A stretch of DNA of 64,000 bases. Source: Chlorogloea sp. CCALA 695. Lineage in GTDB: Bacteria > Cyanobacteriota > Cyanobacteriia > Cyanobacteriales > Chroococcidiopsidaceae. The notes under the pieces were generated by a model that was not told the origin of the DNA, made no database searches, and saw only the letters and a list, made by a program, of their open reading frames with translations. The DNA lies in NCBI RefSeq assembly GCF_003003885.1, contig NZ_PVWN01000002.1:162668-226667 (forward strand). The letters run 5' to 3'. Made by a program: the position numbers and the translations under genes. Positions 18,444 to 27,050 of this stretch are shown one piece after another. Positions within the stretch are counted from its first letter, which is position 1. Every line of letters begins with the position of its first letter.

Positions 18444-18680
18444 ATGCTCAAACGTACTAAATTCGAGACACCCCAAACCGAAGTTATTCAACGAGCGGAA
18501 GAGCTAATTAGTGCCGCCTCAAATCGCTATCGGATCACTGTTCAAGTAGCCAATCGCGCTAAACGCCGCCGTTATGAAGACTTTGATACTATGGACGATC
18601 CCATGATGAAACCAGTATTAAGGGCAATTATTGAAATGTCCGACGAACTTAATCAGCCAGAAATTATTGGCGAATCTTGA
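18444..18680 (+). CDS. rpoZ: RNA polymerase omega subunit
   Basis: A 78-residue protein matching cyanobacterial RpoZ: the helix-rich core [20 protein letters not shown] and [11 protein letters not shown] are characteristic. Omega helps assemble RNA polymerase by binding the beta-prime subunit and in cyanobacteria influences sigma factor recruitment. It is followed after 24 bases by a secreted protein gene on the same strand. Confidence 0.93.
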   Translation: MLKRTKFETPQTEVIQRAEELISAASNRYRITVQVANRAKRRRYEDFDTMDDPMMKPVLRAIIEMSDELNQPEIIGES

Positions 18681-18704
18681 AGATCCGTTTAGGGGCAGAA
18701 AATT

Positions 18705-19289
18705 GTGAATAGGCAAAAAAAATCGCCTTTATCGCTATTTATTCTCGCTTGCACAACAGGCTTAATAGTGTTAGGTACGTCGCTAAATATTAGCAATAGC
18801 TTTTTAGCTGCACCGAGTTTTGCTCAAAGTGCTAGACCTCAAGAGTTTGGAATGCAAGTTTATCAAAGGTTGCCAAATCTACCTTTAGAAAACAAGTATG
18901 TCAGCAAAGATACGAAAAAAGTAGCCGCAGACAATACTTTAGTTACTCGTTTGCTGCAATATCACCTATATCTTAAAGGACGCGCCCCCGGTTATAGACT
19001 TGATTGGAAACTAACTTTAGCTGACTATTTAGGCGCTAACGAGCTAATAGATGAAGTAGCATATCCAGGATACGCTACTTTGTTGACAAATCCCTTAGAA
19101 GGCGATCGCGCGGTAATTACCCGCCTCAACCGCAAACAGCGCAATGAATTAGTGCAAGTTATGGTTAGCCTATTTAATCAAAACACACGGGCTGCTACTA
19201 GCCCCTCTGGTAGGGCAAATCCTCAGATTCCCGCCCCCACGTCCACACCACTTCCGCCCCGCCCTGGCGACGCACAGAGGTTGAAATAA
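18705..19289 (+). CDS. Secreted cyanobacterial protein of unknown function
   Basis: A 194-residue protein starting at GTG 18705. An N-terminal signal peptide is clear (basic start, hydrophobic LSLFILACTTGLIVLG, likely cleavage after SFAQS near residue 42). The mature part has YQRLPNLPLENKYVSKDTKK and LVTRLLQYHLYLKGRAPGYR, then a proline-rich tail. I recognise it only as a conserved hypothetical protein. It ends two bases before the next gene, so the two are probably one transcript with rpoZ. Confidence 0.7.
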   Translation: MNRQKKSPLSLFILACTTGLIVLGTSLNISNSFLAAPSFAQSARPQEFGMQVYQRLPNLPLENKYVSKDTKKVAADNTLVTRLLQYHLYLKGRAPGYRLDWKLTLADYLGANELIDEVAYPGYATLLTNPLEGDRAVITRLNRKQRNELVQVMVSLFNQNTRAATSPSGRANPQIPAPTSTPLPPRPGDAQRLK

Positions 19290-19291
19290 AA

Positions 19292-19924
19292 ATGACCTAT
19301 CCCCAGCCTCCTTGGACATTAAAAGGCGATGCTTTTGTCACTTTGCAGTTATTAGACATTGCGCGAGTACGTCCCCTAATTCCTGCGGAGTTAAATATTG
19401 TTTCCGTCTTGCCTAGTAAAACTGTTGGTGGGGTTTATTTATCTAAGTACAGTTCTGGTTCTGTATTAGAATACAGCGAACTAATTATTATTGCTGGCTT
19501 TTTGAGCTATAAAGGTAAATTTGGTGGCTGGGTTTCGCATATTTATGTAGATAATCCTGACTCGGTGGCGGGTGGGAGAGAAGTTTGGGGCTTACCTAAA
19601 GAATTAGCCCAATTTAGTTGGGAAGCAAGTAGTGTCACTGTAAGTCAATCAGGCCATTTATTGTGTAAATTCAATTACCAGCGTCAAAGCTTTGGTTTAC
19701 CTCTAAAACTTGGTGCTGCGGCTTTTAGTCGCAAAGAGAGTAATTTGTTAATATTTCCTGCCTTTGTGGAAGCGAATTTTGGTTTAGTTAGTTCTAACTT
19801 AGAGATTCCCACAACTAGCCCTTTTGCATCGCTAAATATTAGTCAGCCTATATTAACAGTTCATAGCGATCGCCTAAATTTGGTAGTAGATGCTCCAACA
19901 GGTGTTGGACAAACAAGACTTTAG
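19292..19924 (+). CDS. Acetoacetate decarboxylase family protein
   Basis: A 210-residue protein of the acetoacetate decarboxylase superfamily. PPWTLKGDAFVTLQLLDI opens the fold, and GGREVWGLPKELAQF carries the lysine that in true decarboxylases forms the Schiff base. Many cyanobacterial members have no proven substrate. Directly after the secreted protein gene (two-base gap). Confidence 0.8.
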   Translation: MTYPQPPWTLKGDAFVTLQLLDIARVRPLIPAELNIVSVLPSKTVGGVYLSKYSSGSVLEYSELIIIAGFLSYKGKFGGWVSHIYVDNPDSVAGGREVWGLPKELAQFSWEASSVTVSQSGHLLCKFNYQRQSFGLPLKLGAAAFSRKESNLLIFPAFVEANFGLVSSNLEIPTTSPFASLNISQPILTVHSDRLNLVVDAPTGVGQTRL

Positions 19925-20071
19925 ATAAATAATCCAATAATTGCGATCGCGTCAACTGTGACAACCTACGCTATAATCTTTGACTTAGCGCTGCAAAAAC
20001 TTAAGTTAAGCTCATCTTAATTACTGAGTTCACCGCACTCAAACAGCATTCTTAATGGAAGCCTAATTTCT

Positions 20072-21436
20072 GTGCCTCAAAAACCTACTGACCTTAACAA
20101 TGTGCCTACAGAGATAAACCCAGTTTTGGCATTAAAAGAATTGGTGGCGCGTCTGCATCGAGAACAACATAAAATCCCAGACTTACTAAGCTCTTTAGGT
20201 TTTGCGCTGCGAAGTTTCAACAATCTCAATCAGTTTTTAGAATTAATTCCGCTTATGGCAACGCGGGTAACTGAAGCGGAGGTTGGCGCATTAATATTAT
20301 ATAAACCTAATGGTCAAGTAAAGTTAGAACAATTACATTGCCAAGATAGCAATCAGCAAAAAATAATTCGTAAAGCCTTAGAAACAGCTATTAATGTAGT
20401 TACCGCCTCTTTGACTTCTGCCCAATTAGTACCAGTCACCGCCACTATAGACGCTCAAGTTAGCAGCCAATTGGGGGGGGATAGGCAATTGTTTGGTACG
20501 AGTATTCTAGTCAAACAGGCAGAAAGAGGTAGATTATATGTTTTTAGCAATAATCCCCAATACAATTGGACGGAAGAGCGACAAAAACTCGTGCGCCTAA
20601 TAGCTGATCAAACCGCCGTAGCTATCGAAAATGGCGAACTTACTATAGAGTTACGCAAAAAAGAACGTTTAGACCGAGAATTAGAAATTGGCGCAGAAAT
20701 TCAATTACAATTACTACCTCGTCAATGTCCAACTATTCCTGGCGTATCTTTAGCTGCTTTTTGTCAACCAGCTAATCGCGTAGGTGGAGACTATTATGAT
20801 TTTATTCCTACTGGTCACAACGGACAAAAAAAATTAGTTAGCCAATCTCATCGCTGGACGCTAGTAATTGGCGATGTGATGGGTAAAGGAGTTCCGGCAG
20901 GACTAATTATGACTATGACACGGGGAATGCTAAGGGGAGAAGTGCTAAATGGTCACTCTCCAGCCCGAATTCTGCAACACTTAAATCGGGTAATGTATGC
21001 AGATTTAGAAAATTCTCATCGATTTGTCACGCTGTTTTGCTCGGAGTACGATCCCGATACGCAGATTTTGACCTATAGTAACGCCGCTCATAATCCACCG
21101 TTATTGTGGCACGCTGCAACTAAAACTATTAAGCGTCTTGATACGTTGGGAATGTTAATCGGGCTTGATGCTCATAATCAGTACGAAAATGCTCAAGTTC
21201 AATTACGCAGTGGAGATACAATTATTTATTACACTGATGGCTTTACCGATGCAGCTAGTCAAAATGGCGATCGCTTTGATGAGGAAAACTTAATCAGGGC
21301 TTTTGGGTGGGCTTGCAAGCATTCTTTAGCACCTCAATCAATTTTAGAATATCTATTTGACAAAGTTCGCCAATTTATCGGTACTGATAGTCAAAATACT
21401 GACGACATGACTTTAGTTGTTATGCAAATTCACTGA
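20072..21436 (+). CDS. GAF domain plus SpoIIE/PP2C-type serine phosphatase
   Basis: A 454-residue regulator (GTG start). Residues about 45-200 form a GAF sensor domain ending in QTAVAIENGELTIELR. A short coiled linker (RLDRELEIGAEIQLQLLP) leads to the RsbU/SpoIIE phosphatase domain (about 225-452) with metal-binding VGGDYYDFI, VIGDVMGKGVPAGLIM and TDGFTDAASQ. Such proteins dephosphorylate anti-sigma antagonists or other phosphoserine targets in response to signals; the target is unknown. The next gene follows after six bases. Confidence 0.9.
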   Translation: MPQKPTDLNNVPTEINPVLALKELVARLHREQHKIPDLLSSLGFALRSFNNLNQFLELIPLMATRVTEAEVGALILYKPNGQVKLEQLHCQDSNQQKIIRKALETAINVVTASLTSAQLVPVTATIDAQVSSQLGGDRQLFGTSILVKQAERGRLYVFSNNPQYNWTEERQKLVRLIADQTAVAIENGELTIELRKKERLDRELEIGAEIQLQLLPRQCPTIPGVSLAAFCQPANRVGGDYYDFIPTGHNGQKKLVSQSHRWTLVIGDVMGKGVPAGLIMTMTRGMLRGEVLNGHSPARILQHLNRVMYADLENSHRFVTLFCSEYDPDTQILTYSNAAHNPPLLWHAATKTIKRLDTLGMLIGLDAHNQYENAQVQLRSGDTIIYYTDGFTDAASQNGDRFDEENLIRAFGWACKHSLAPQSILEYLFDKVRQFIGTDSQNTDDMTLVVMQIH

Positions 21437-21442
21437 GAAGAT

Positions 21443-22084
21443 ATGACTAACCAAGTAGCCCCAGAATCAATAATTTATCCAGGACAGTTTGGCGATTTTA
21501 CTATCGATAAAAGCGATCGCACCAGTGTAATTATCTATCGTACTGGTTTGGGTATTGCTGCCCTTAGTTTTGCCCTAGGAAGTGCGGTTTCTCTTTTCCA
21601 ACCTAATAATTTGTCCTTGCTACAGCCTTTGTTTTTCTGCTTTAGTTTGGGTTTGGGAGTTAGTTTGCTCACAATCCACATTTATCTTGCGGTACTGCAC
21701 CGAGTATTACAAATCTTTTGGGCGATCGGGACAACGAGCGCAGTTTTTTGGACAATATCTAGTCGCGCACCTTTGGCTACAACTCTTTATCATCAACCAC
21801 TAGCTTTATTCGGAGTTGGGTTTATTTTTGCCGCTTTGACGGGTATCTACTTCAAGGAAGCCTTCTGTTTTTATCGGTTAGAAACAAAATTTCTTACGCC
21901 TTTAGTGCCAGCTTTGCTTTTAGGACATCTGTTAAATCTTATACCTGTTGCTGGAGAAAAATTAATGCTGGCTACCTGGGCGGTTTTATTTTGTGTGTTT
22001 GCCCTTCGTAAAGCCGTACAACCAATTCCTCCAGATATTGGCGACAAATCAGTATTTACTTATCTACACGAGCGTAAGGTTTAA
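21443..22084 (+). CDS. DUF2301 integral membrane protein
   Basis: A 213-residue membrane protein with about six hydrophobic segments (for example GIAALSFALGSAVSLF, FFCFSLGLGVSLLTIHIYL, LMLATWAVLFCVFALRKAV). It matches the cyanobacteria/plant DUF2301 family of unknown function. It sits six bases after the phosphatase gene and is probably co-transcribed with it. Confidence 0.8.
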   Translation: MTNQVAPESIIYPGQFGDFTIDKSDRTSVIIYRTGLGIAALSFALGSAVSLFQPNNLSLLQPLFFCFSLGLGVSLLTIHIYLAVLHRVLQIFWAIGTTSAVFWTISSRAPLATTLYHQPLALFGVGFIFAALTGIYFKEAFCFYRLETKFLTPLVPALLLGHLLNLIPVAGEKLMLATWAVLFCVFALRKAVQPIPPDIGDKSVFTYLHERKV

Positions 22085-22196
22085 AAAAATACCTTTAACA
22101 CCTTTGCCCTAAAGTTAGTAAAGGTCTAGATCCTTGAAGCCAACCGTGCTAAGGTGTTTAACTACTAATACCCTGAGCAAAATTCAACCAGCGCCT

Positions 22197-25100
22197 ATGG
22201 TGTATGTCAAGCGCCTGGAACTCTCGCATTTTAAATCCTTTGGCGGTACAACGACAGTTCCATTATTGCCAGGTTTTACAGTGGTTTCTGGCCCCAATGG
22301 TTCGGGTAAATCTAATATTCTCGATGCTTTATTATTTGCCCTTGGTCTTGCTAGTTCTAAAGGGATGAGAGCCGAGCGCTTACCCGACCTAGTTAACCAC
22401 AATCAAGGCAATCGTGGTAAAGCAGAAGCTAGTGTTACTGTTACCTTTGATATCAGCGACGACGAGCAAAATACTTCTACCGAATGGAGCGTTACGCGCC
22501 GTCTCCGAGTCACTAAGCAAGATACTTATACTTCAAACTATTACATCAATGACGAAGCTTGTACTTTAACTCAGCTACACGCTCAGTTATCGCAATTGCG
22601 GATTTATCCTGAAGGCTACAATGTAGTGCTGCAAGGCGATGTGACTAGCATTATTTCTATGAATGCTAAAGAGCGGAGAGAAATTATTGACGAACTAGCA
22701 GGGGTTGCTAACTTTGATCGCAAAATTATTCAAGCCAAAGATACTTTGGAAGAAGTACGCGATCGCATTGAACGCTGTCAAATCGTTGAGAAAGAATTAA
22801 TTATTCAACGCGAAAAGCTTTCGACCGACAGGCTCAAAGCTGAGAAATACCAACGCCTCCGCGCTGACTTCGCTCAAAAGCAACAATGGGAAACGGTGCT
22901 ACAGTGGCGACATCTCCAAGCTCAACAACAACAAATTGTAGAGCAACTACAAATAGGCGATCGCACTATCGCCGAATTAACTACTCAGCTTGCCGATAGT
23001 CAGCTACAAATTAGCACTTCTACCACCCAACTTGACTTACTCAACCAGCGCGTCAAAGCCTTGGGAGAAGCGGATCTTTTACAACTCCAGTCTACTTTAG
23101 CAACCTTCCAAGCTGAACAAAAACAACTCCACCTCCGCAAGCAAGAGTTAGAACACGCCGCAAACAATATCACAGCCAGAATATCCCGAAAAAATGAAGA
23201 AGTCAAGTCAAATCAGCATCTTTTTAGTCAAATTATTAAAGAACAGGAAGTATTAGAAACCCAAACTATTGCCGCCTTACGTTTAGCACAACTAGAGGCA
23301 AAGATTGCTTTAGAACAAAGCCGAGAATCAGCAAATGCGATCGCCTATGCTGGTGATGAGCTGGTACAGCAACAAACCGCTCTAAGCCGTCAGATTGAGG
23401 CTTTACTGAAAACTATCGAACCCCAACGTACAGAACAAGCTAAGTTAAACGAGCGTCACAATCAGTTAAATAAACAAGTTAGCGAACAAACTCAATTAAT
23501 TTCTAACTTAGAGCCGCAAATAGCCCAGAAAAAAGATCAACTTAGGAACTTAGAAGCGGAATTGCTAACATTTACTGAAAAAACTGAATTATTATTAAAA
23601 ACCTTGGCAGCAGGAGAACAAGAATTACAAATTCAGCAGCAAACGCAAAATAGATTGATCTTAGAACAAAGAGAAAAACAACGTAATTTAGATCAATTAG
23701 AAGCACAAATTCAAGCCGTTCAATCGGTTCAAGGAACTTTCGCCACTAACGTTATTTTACAATCGGGTTTAAGTGGTGTTTGTGGATTAGTTGCCCAATT
23801 AGGAAAGGTTGAACCCCGGTATCAATTAGCCTTAGAAACTGCCGCCGGAGGAAGGTTAGGACAGTTGGTAGTAGAAGATGACTTGGTAGCGGCGGCAGCT
23901 ATTGAGTTGTTGAAGCAAAAAAAAGCTGGGAGAATCACCTTTTTACCTTTAAATAAGATTCAATCCGGGCGGTTTTCGCCTACTGTAGCCTTGGGCTACG
24001 CGAAAGGGTTTGTAGATTACGCGATAAATTTGCTGGAATGCGAAGGCAAATATCAAAATATCTTTGCTTATGTGTTTGGTAGCACCGTAGTATTTGCCAC
24101 CTTAGAAGCAGCGCGGGGTTATTTGGGACAGCATCGGATTGTGACATTAGACGGCGAATTATTAGAAACTAGCGGCGCAATGACTGGGGGAATAAGTAAC
24201 CAGCGTTCGAGCTTGCATTTTGGCAGAGGAGAGGCAACGGAATCATCAGAAATTACCCAGTTAAAAAATCGCCTGCAAGATATTACGCAAATATTAGAGC
24301 GTTGTACCCAAGTAATCAACACGCTTCTAGCCAAAACTAAGCAGCAAAGTCAAGAAATAACAGAAATGCGCCAACAAAGGCGAGAAAAGCAGATTAAGTG
24401 CGAACAACTTAGCAAAGAGATTACTAACTTAAGCCAGCAACTAGCGCAAACAGCAGTTCAAAATGCCCAAACTACTGAACAATTAGTTAAGGCTCAAGCT
24501 CGATTGCAAGTTTTAGAGCAAGAACTGCCCCAGCAAGAAGCTACACTGCAACAACAAAAACTAGCATTAACTGAATTAGAGAACTCACAAACAAATAGTC
24601 AATGGCAGGAAATCCAAGCAGTAATTAAGACTAACGAGCAACAATTGCAAGCAAAAGAACAGGAACTAAGACAAGCGGAGGGAAAAATTAAAGACCTTGA
24701 AAATCAACAATCTCGTCTGCAAGTATCCATCGCCGCCAGTATTGCTAGAAAAGAAGAATATCAGCAGCAAGAGATAGAAACGACTGCTCAAATTGCCGAA
24801 ATTGAAAATCAACTATTAGCGACTTCTACCCAAATCACCCAAATTAGGACATCTTTAAGTCAAGTAAGCCAACAATTGACCACCGAAAAAGCGCAGCGCG
24901 ATCGCACAGAAAAACACTTAAGCGCCCAACATTTAGCCCACAGTCAACTAGAATGGCAACAACAAAAACAGCAAGAAACCCAAATAACAAAGCAGCAACA
25001 ATTATTAGAACTAAAAGCAAAGTTACAACAAGCCGAGTTACCCCAACCATTACCGCAAGTACCAATAGAAATAGATTTAGAACAACTACAAAAAGAATTG

Positions 25101-25715
25101 AAAGTAACTGCCAAACGTTTAGAAGCAATGGAGCCTGTAAATATGCTGGCGTTAGAAGAATACGATCGCACCAACACGCGCTTAGAAGAACTTACGCAAA
25201 AGTTAGAGACACTATCCGCCGAACGTACAGAATTATTATTACGAATAGAGAACTTTACAACATTGCGTCAAAGAGCCTTTAAAGAAGCCTTTGATGCTGT
25301 AAACGAGAACTTTCAAAGCATTTTTGCGATTCTTTCTGAAGGCGACGGCTACTTGCAACTAGATAATATTGAAGAACCTTTTAATAGCGGCTTAAACTTA
25401 GTAGCTCATCCCAAAGGCAAACCAGTACAACGCCTAGCTTCCATGTCTGGGGGAGAAAAATCACTTACAGCTTTAAGCTTTATTTTTGCCTTACAACGTT
25501 ACCGTCCATCGCCCTTTTATGCCTTTGATGAAGTCGATATGTTCTTAGATGGGGCAAATGTAGAAAGATTAGCTAAAATGATTAAACAACAAGCGAATCT
25601 AGCGCAATTTATAGTCGTCAGTTTGCGCCGACCAATGATAGAATCAGCCGAACGTACTATAGGCGTGACTCAAGCACGAGGGGCGTATACTCAAGTGTTG
25701 GGAATCAAGTTGTAA
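22197..25715 (+). CDS. smc: Chromosome segregation ATPase SMC
   Basis: About 1172 residues from ATG 22197, just before VKRLELSHFKSFGG; the upstream TTG at 22134 adds an implausible leader. The Walker A is SGPNGSGKSNILDA. Two long coiled coils, rich in Gln, Glu and Leu, flank a hinge (around residues 510-660, with GVCGLVAQLG and GGRLGQLVVED). The C-terminal head has the ABC signature MSGGEKSLTAL and Walker B FYAFDEVDMFLDG. SMC holds and compacts chromosomal DNA with ScpA and ScpB. Confidence 0.95.
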   Translation: MVYVKRLELSHFKSFGGTTTVPLLPGFTVVSGPNGSGKSNILDALLFALGLASSKGMRAERLPDLVNHNQGNRGKAEASVTVTFDISDDEQNTSTEWSVTRRLRVTKQDTYTSNYYINDEACTLTQLHAQLSQLRIYPEGYNVVLQGDVTSIISMNAKERREIIDELAGVANFDRKIIQAKDTLEEVRDRIERCQIVEKELIIQREKLSTDRLKAEKYQRLRADFAQKQQWETVLQWRHLQAQQQQIVEQLQIGDRTIAELTTQLADSQLQISTSTTQLDLLNQRVKALGEADLLQLQSTLATFQAEQKQLHLRKQELEHAANNITARISRKNEEVKSNQHLFSQIIKEQEVLETQTIAALRLAQLEAKIALEQSRESANAIAYAGDELVQQQTALSRQIEALLKTIEPQRTEQAKLNERHNQLNKQVSEQTQLISNLEPQIAQKKDQLRNLEAELLTFTEKTELLLKTLAAGEQELQIQQQTQNRLILEQREKQRNLDQLEAQIQAVQSVQGTFATNVILQSGLSGVCGLVAQLGKVEPRYQLALETAAGGRLGQLVVEDDLVAAAAIELLKQKKAGRITFLPLNKIQSGRFSPTVALGYAKGFVDYAINLLECEGKYQNIFAYVFGSTVVFATLEAARGYLGQHRIVTLDGELLETSGAMTGGISNQRSSLHFGRGEATESSEITQLKNRLQDITQILERCTQVINTLLAKTKQQSQEITEMRQQRREKQIKCEQLSKEITNLSQQLAQTAVQNAQTTEQLVKAQARLQVLEQELPQQEATLQQQKLALTELENSQTNSQWQEIQAVIKTNEQQLQAKEQELRQAEGKIKDLENQQSRLQVSIAASIARKEEYQQQEIETTAQIAEIENQLLATSTQITQIRTSLSQVSQQLTTEKAQRDRTEKHLSAQHLAHSQLEWQQQKQQETQITKQQQLLELKAKLQQAELPQPLPQVPIEIDLEQLQKELKVTAKRLEAMEPVNMLALEEYDRTNTRLEELTQKLETLSAERTELLLRIENFTTLRQRAFKEAFDAVNENFQSIFAILSEGDGYLQLDNIEEPFNSGLNLVAHPKGKPVQRLASMSGGEKSLTALSFIFALQRYRPSPFYAFDEVDMFLDGANVERLAKMIKQQANLAQFIVVSLRRPMIESAERTIGVTQARGAYTQVLGIKL

Positions 25716-25798
25716 TAGCCGAACATCTTAACAGATGAGAATTTGCTATTAATAGTATTGAAATAACCGGATTTCGAGATCAGGACTCTGCAAGCGCA

Positions 25799-26773
25799 AT
25801 GACCTCCGAACAAATTATCAGACGTTCCGACATCTTAAACACCAAAGTGATTACCGATGACAACGCCAAGCAATTAGGCTTAGTAAGTCAACTGTGGGTA
25901 GATATCGACCAACGCGAGGTTGTAGCTCTAAGCTTACGAGACAACCTAATCGCTTTTTCCGGTGTGCCAAGATATATGTATTTAAGTAGCATTCGCAAAA
26001 TGGGCGATGTGCTGCTAGTAGACAACGAAGACGTAATTGAAGATATAGACGTTGAAATTTATAGCAACCTCATCAACTACGAAGTAATTACTGAAACTGG
26101 CGAAATGCTAGGAAGAGTCCGCAGTTTTATATTTAACCCAGAAAGTGGTAAAATAACATCGCTAATTATCGCTTCCCTAGGTATTCCCCAAATTCCCGAA
26201 CAAGTATTAAGTACCTACGAATTGCCGATTGATGAAATTATCAGTAGCGGCGCAAATAGGCTGATTGTAGTTGAAGGAGCGGAAGAAAGGCTAAATCAGT
26301 TAACAGTAGGATTATTAGAGCGTCTAGGCATCGGTAAAGCCCCTTGGGAACGCGACGAAGACGAAGCTTACTATACACCCACAACAACTAAAGCCGAAAA
26401 CCAGTTAGGTACAGGAGTACCCCTGCAAGCGCCAAAACAACAAGTGCGTACCAATCGCCCTATAGTAGTAGAACAAACCTGGGATGAAGACGATTACGAG
26501 TACGAATTAGAAGAACGTATCCCACCGCAACAATTGCGCCAGCGTCAGTACGAGTCGATTCAATACGAAGAAGACTTAGAAGAAGATAACTGGAGTGAAG
26601 CCACAGCCAAAGACTCCTACGAACCCAAAAAGTATATTGAGACGGAATCTAATCCTAGTTATTACGATGACGAATTGATAGCCGATGCTTGGGATGACGA
26701 GCCAAAACCTATTAATATTCCCAAGAAAGCCAAAGCCCCAGAATACGAGGAAGAAGAAGGAGGCTATCAATAA
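25799..26773 (+). CDS. PRC-barrel domain protein
   Basis: A 324-residue soluble protein with two PRC-barrel units (about residues 5-80, RRSDILNTKVITDDNAKQLG; and about 90-165, NYEVITETGEMLGRVRSFIF). The remainder is acidic and low complexity with many Tyr, Glu and Asp residues. PRC barrels occur in photosynthetic reaction-centre H subunits and RNA-processing proteins. The exact role of this cyanobacterial version is unknown. Transcribed 83 bases after smc. Confidence 0.82.
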   Translation: MTSEQIIRRSDILNTKVITDDNAKQLGLVSQLWVDIDQREVVALSLRDNLIAFSGVPRYMYLSSIRKMGDVLLVDNEDVIEDIDVEIYSNLINYEVITETGEMLGRVRSFIFNPESGKITSLIIASLGIPQIPEQVLSTYELPIDEIISSGANRLIVVEGAEERLNQLTVGLLERLGIGKAPWERDEDEAYYTPTTTKAENQLGTGVPLQAPKQQVRTNRPIVVEQTWDEDDYEYELEERIPPQQLRQRQYESIQYEEDLEEDNWSEATAKDSYEPKKYIETESNPSYYDDELIADAWDDEPKPINIPKKAKAPEYEEEEGGYQ

Positions 26774-26850
26774 GTTAAGTTTGCTTTAGAGGATGTTTTA
26801 GAAGCTATACCCGGTAAAAAGTGATGCAAGGAAGATCCCTCATAACCCAC

Positions 26851-26888
26851 GTCAAAAAGCGGTGTAGCTACGCTTCCCGCTTTTTGAC
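26851..26888. terminator. 12-bp inverted repeat after the PRC-barrel gene
   Basis: GTCAAAAAGCGG (26851-26862) and CCGCTTTTTGAC (26877-26888) form a perfect stem with a 14-base loop. A second short GC-rich hairpin (CCCCTT...AAGGGG, about 26891-26908) follows. The pair lies between the ends of the PRC-barrel gene (+) and the histidine kinase gene (-), as expected for a bidirectional terminator or a dispersed palindrome. Confidence 0.6.
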
Positions 26889-27013
26889 TCCCCTTAAAAA
26901 GGGGGGGAAATACAGATTAGCGACTTTTTTTAAACAAAAGTGCAACCAATCGATATTAATCACAAGACTTTTAAAACATCTTCTTAGAATAGAAGACCTA
27001 GGATAATAAAAGA

Positions 27014-27050
27014 AAATTACCAATTACCAATTCCCAATTCCCAATTCCCT
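27014..27050. repeat. Tandem heptamer repeat array (CAATTAC/CAATTCC type)
   Basis: About five consecutive seven-base units of the form ATTACCA then ATTCCCA. It ends at the stop codon of the kinase gene. The same unit forms arrays at about 37405-37450 and 58376-58427. These look like cyanobacterial short tandemly repeated repetitive (STRR) sequences. Confidence 0.85.

Noticed and set aside
26821..27006. 61-codon open frame after the PRC-barrel gene
   Set aside because: It spans two hairpins and repeat-like DNA and has no coding character.
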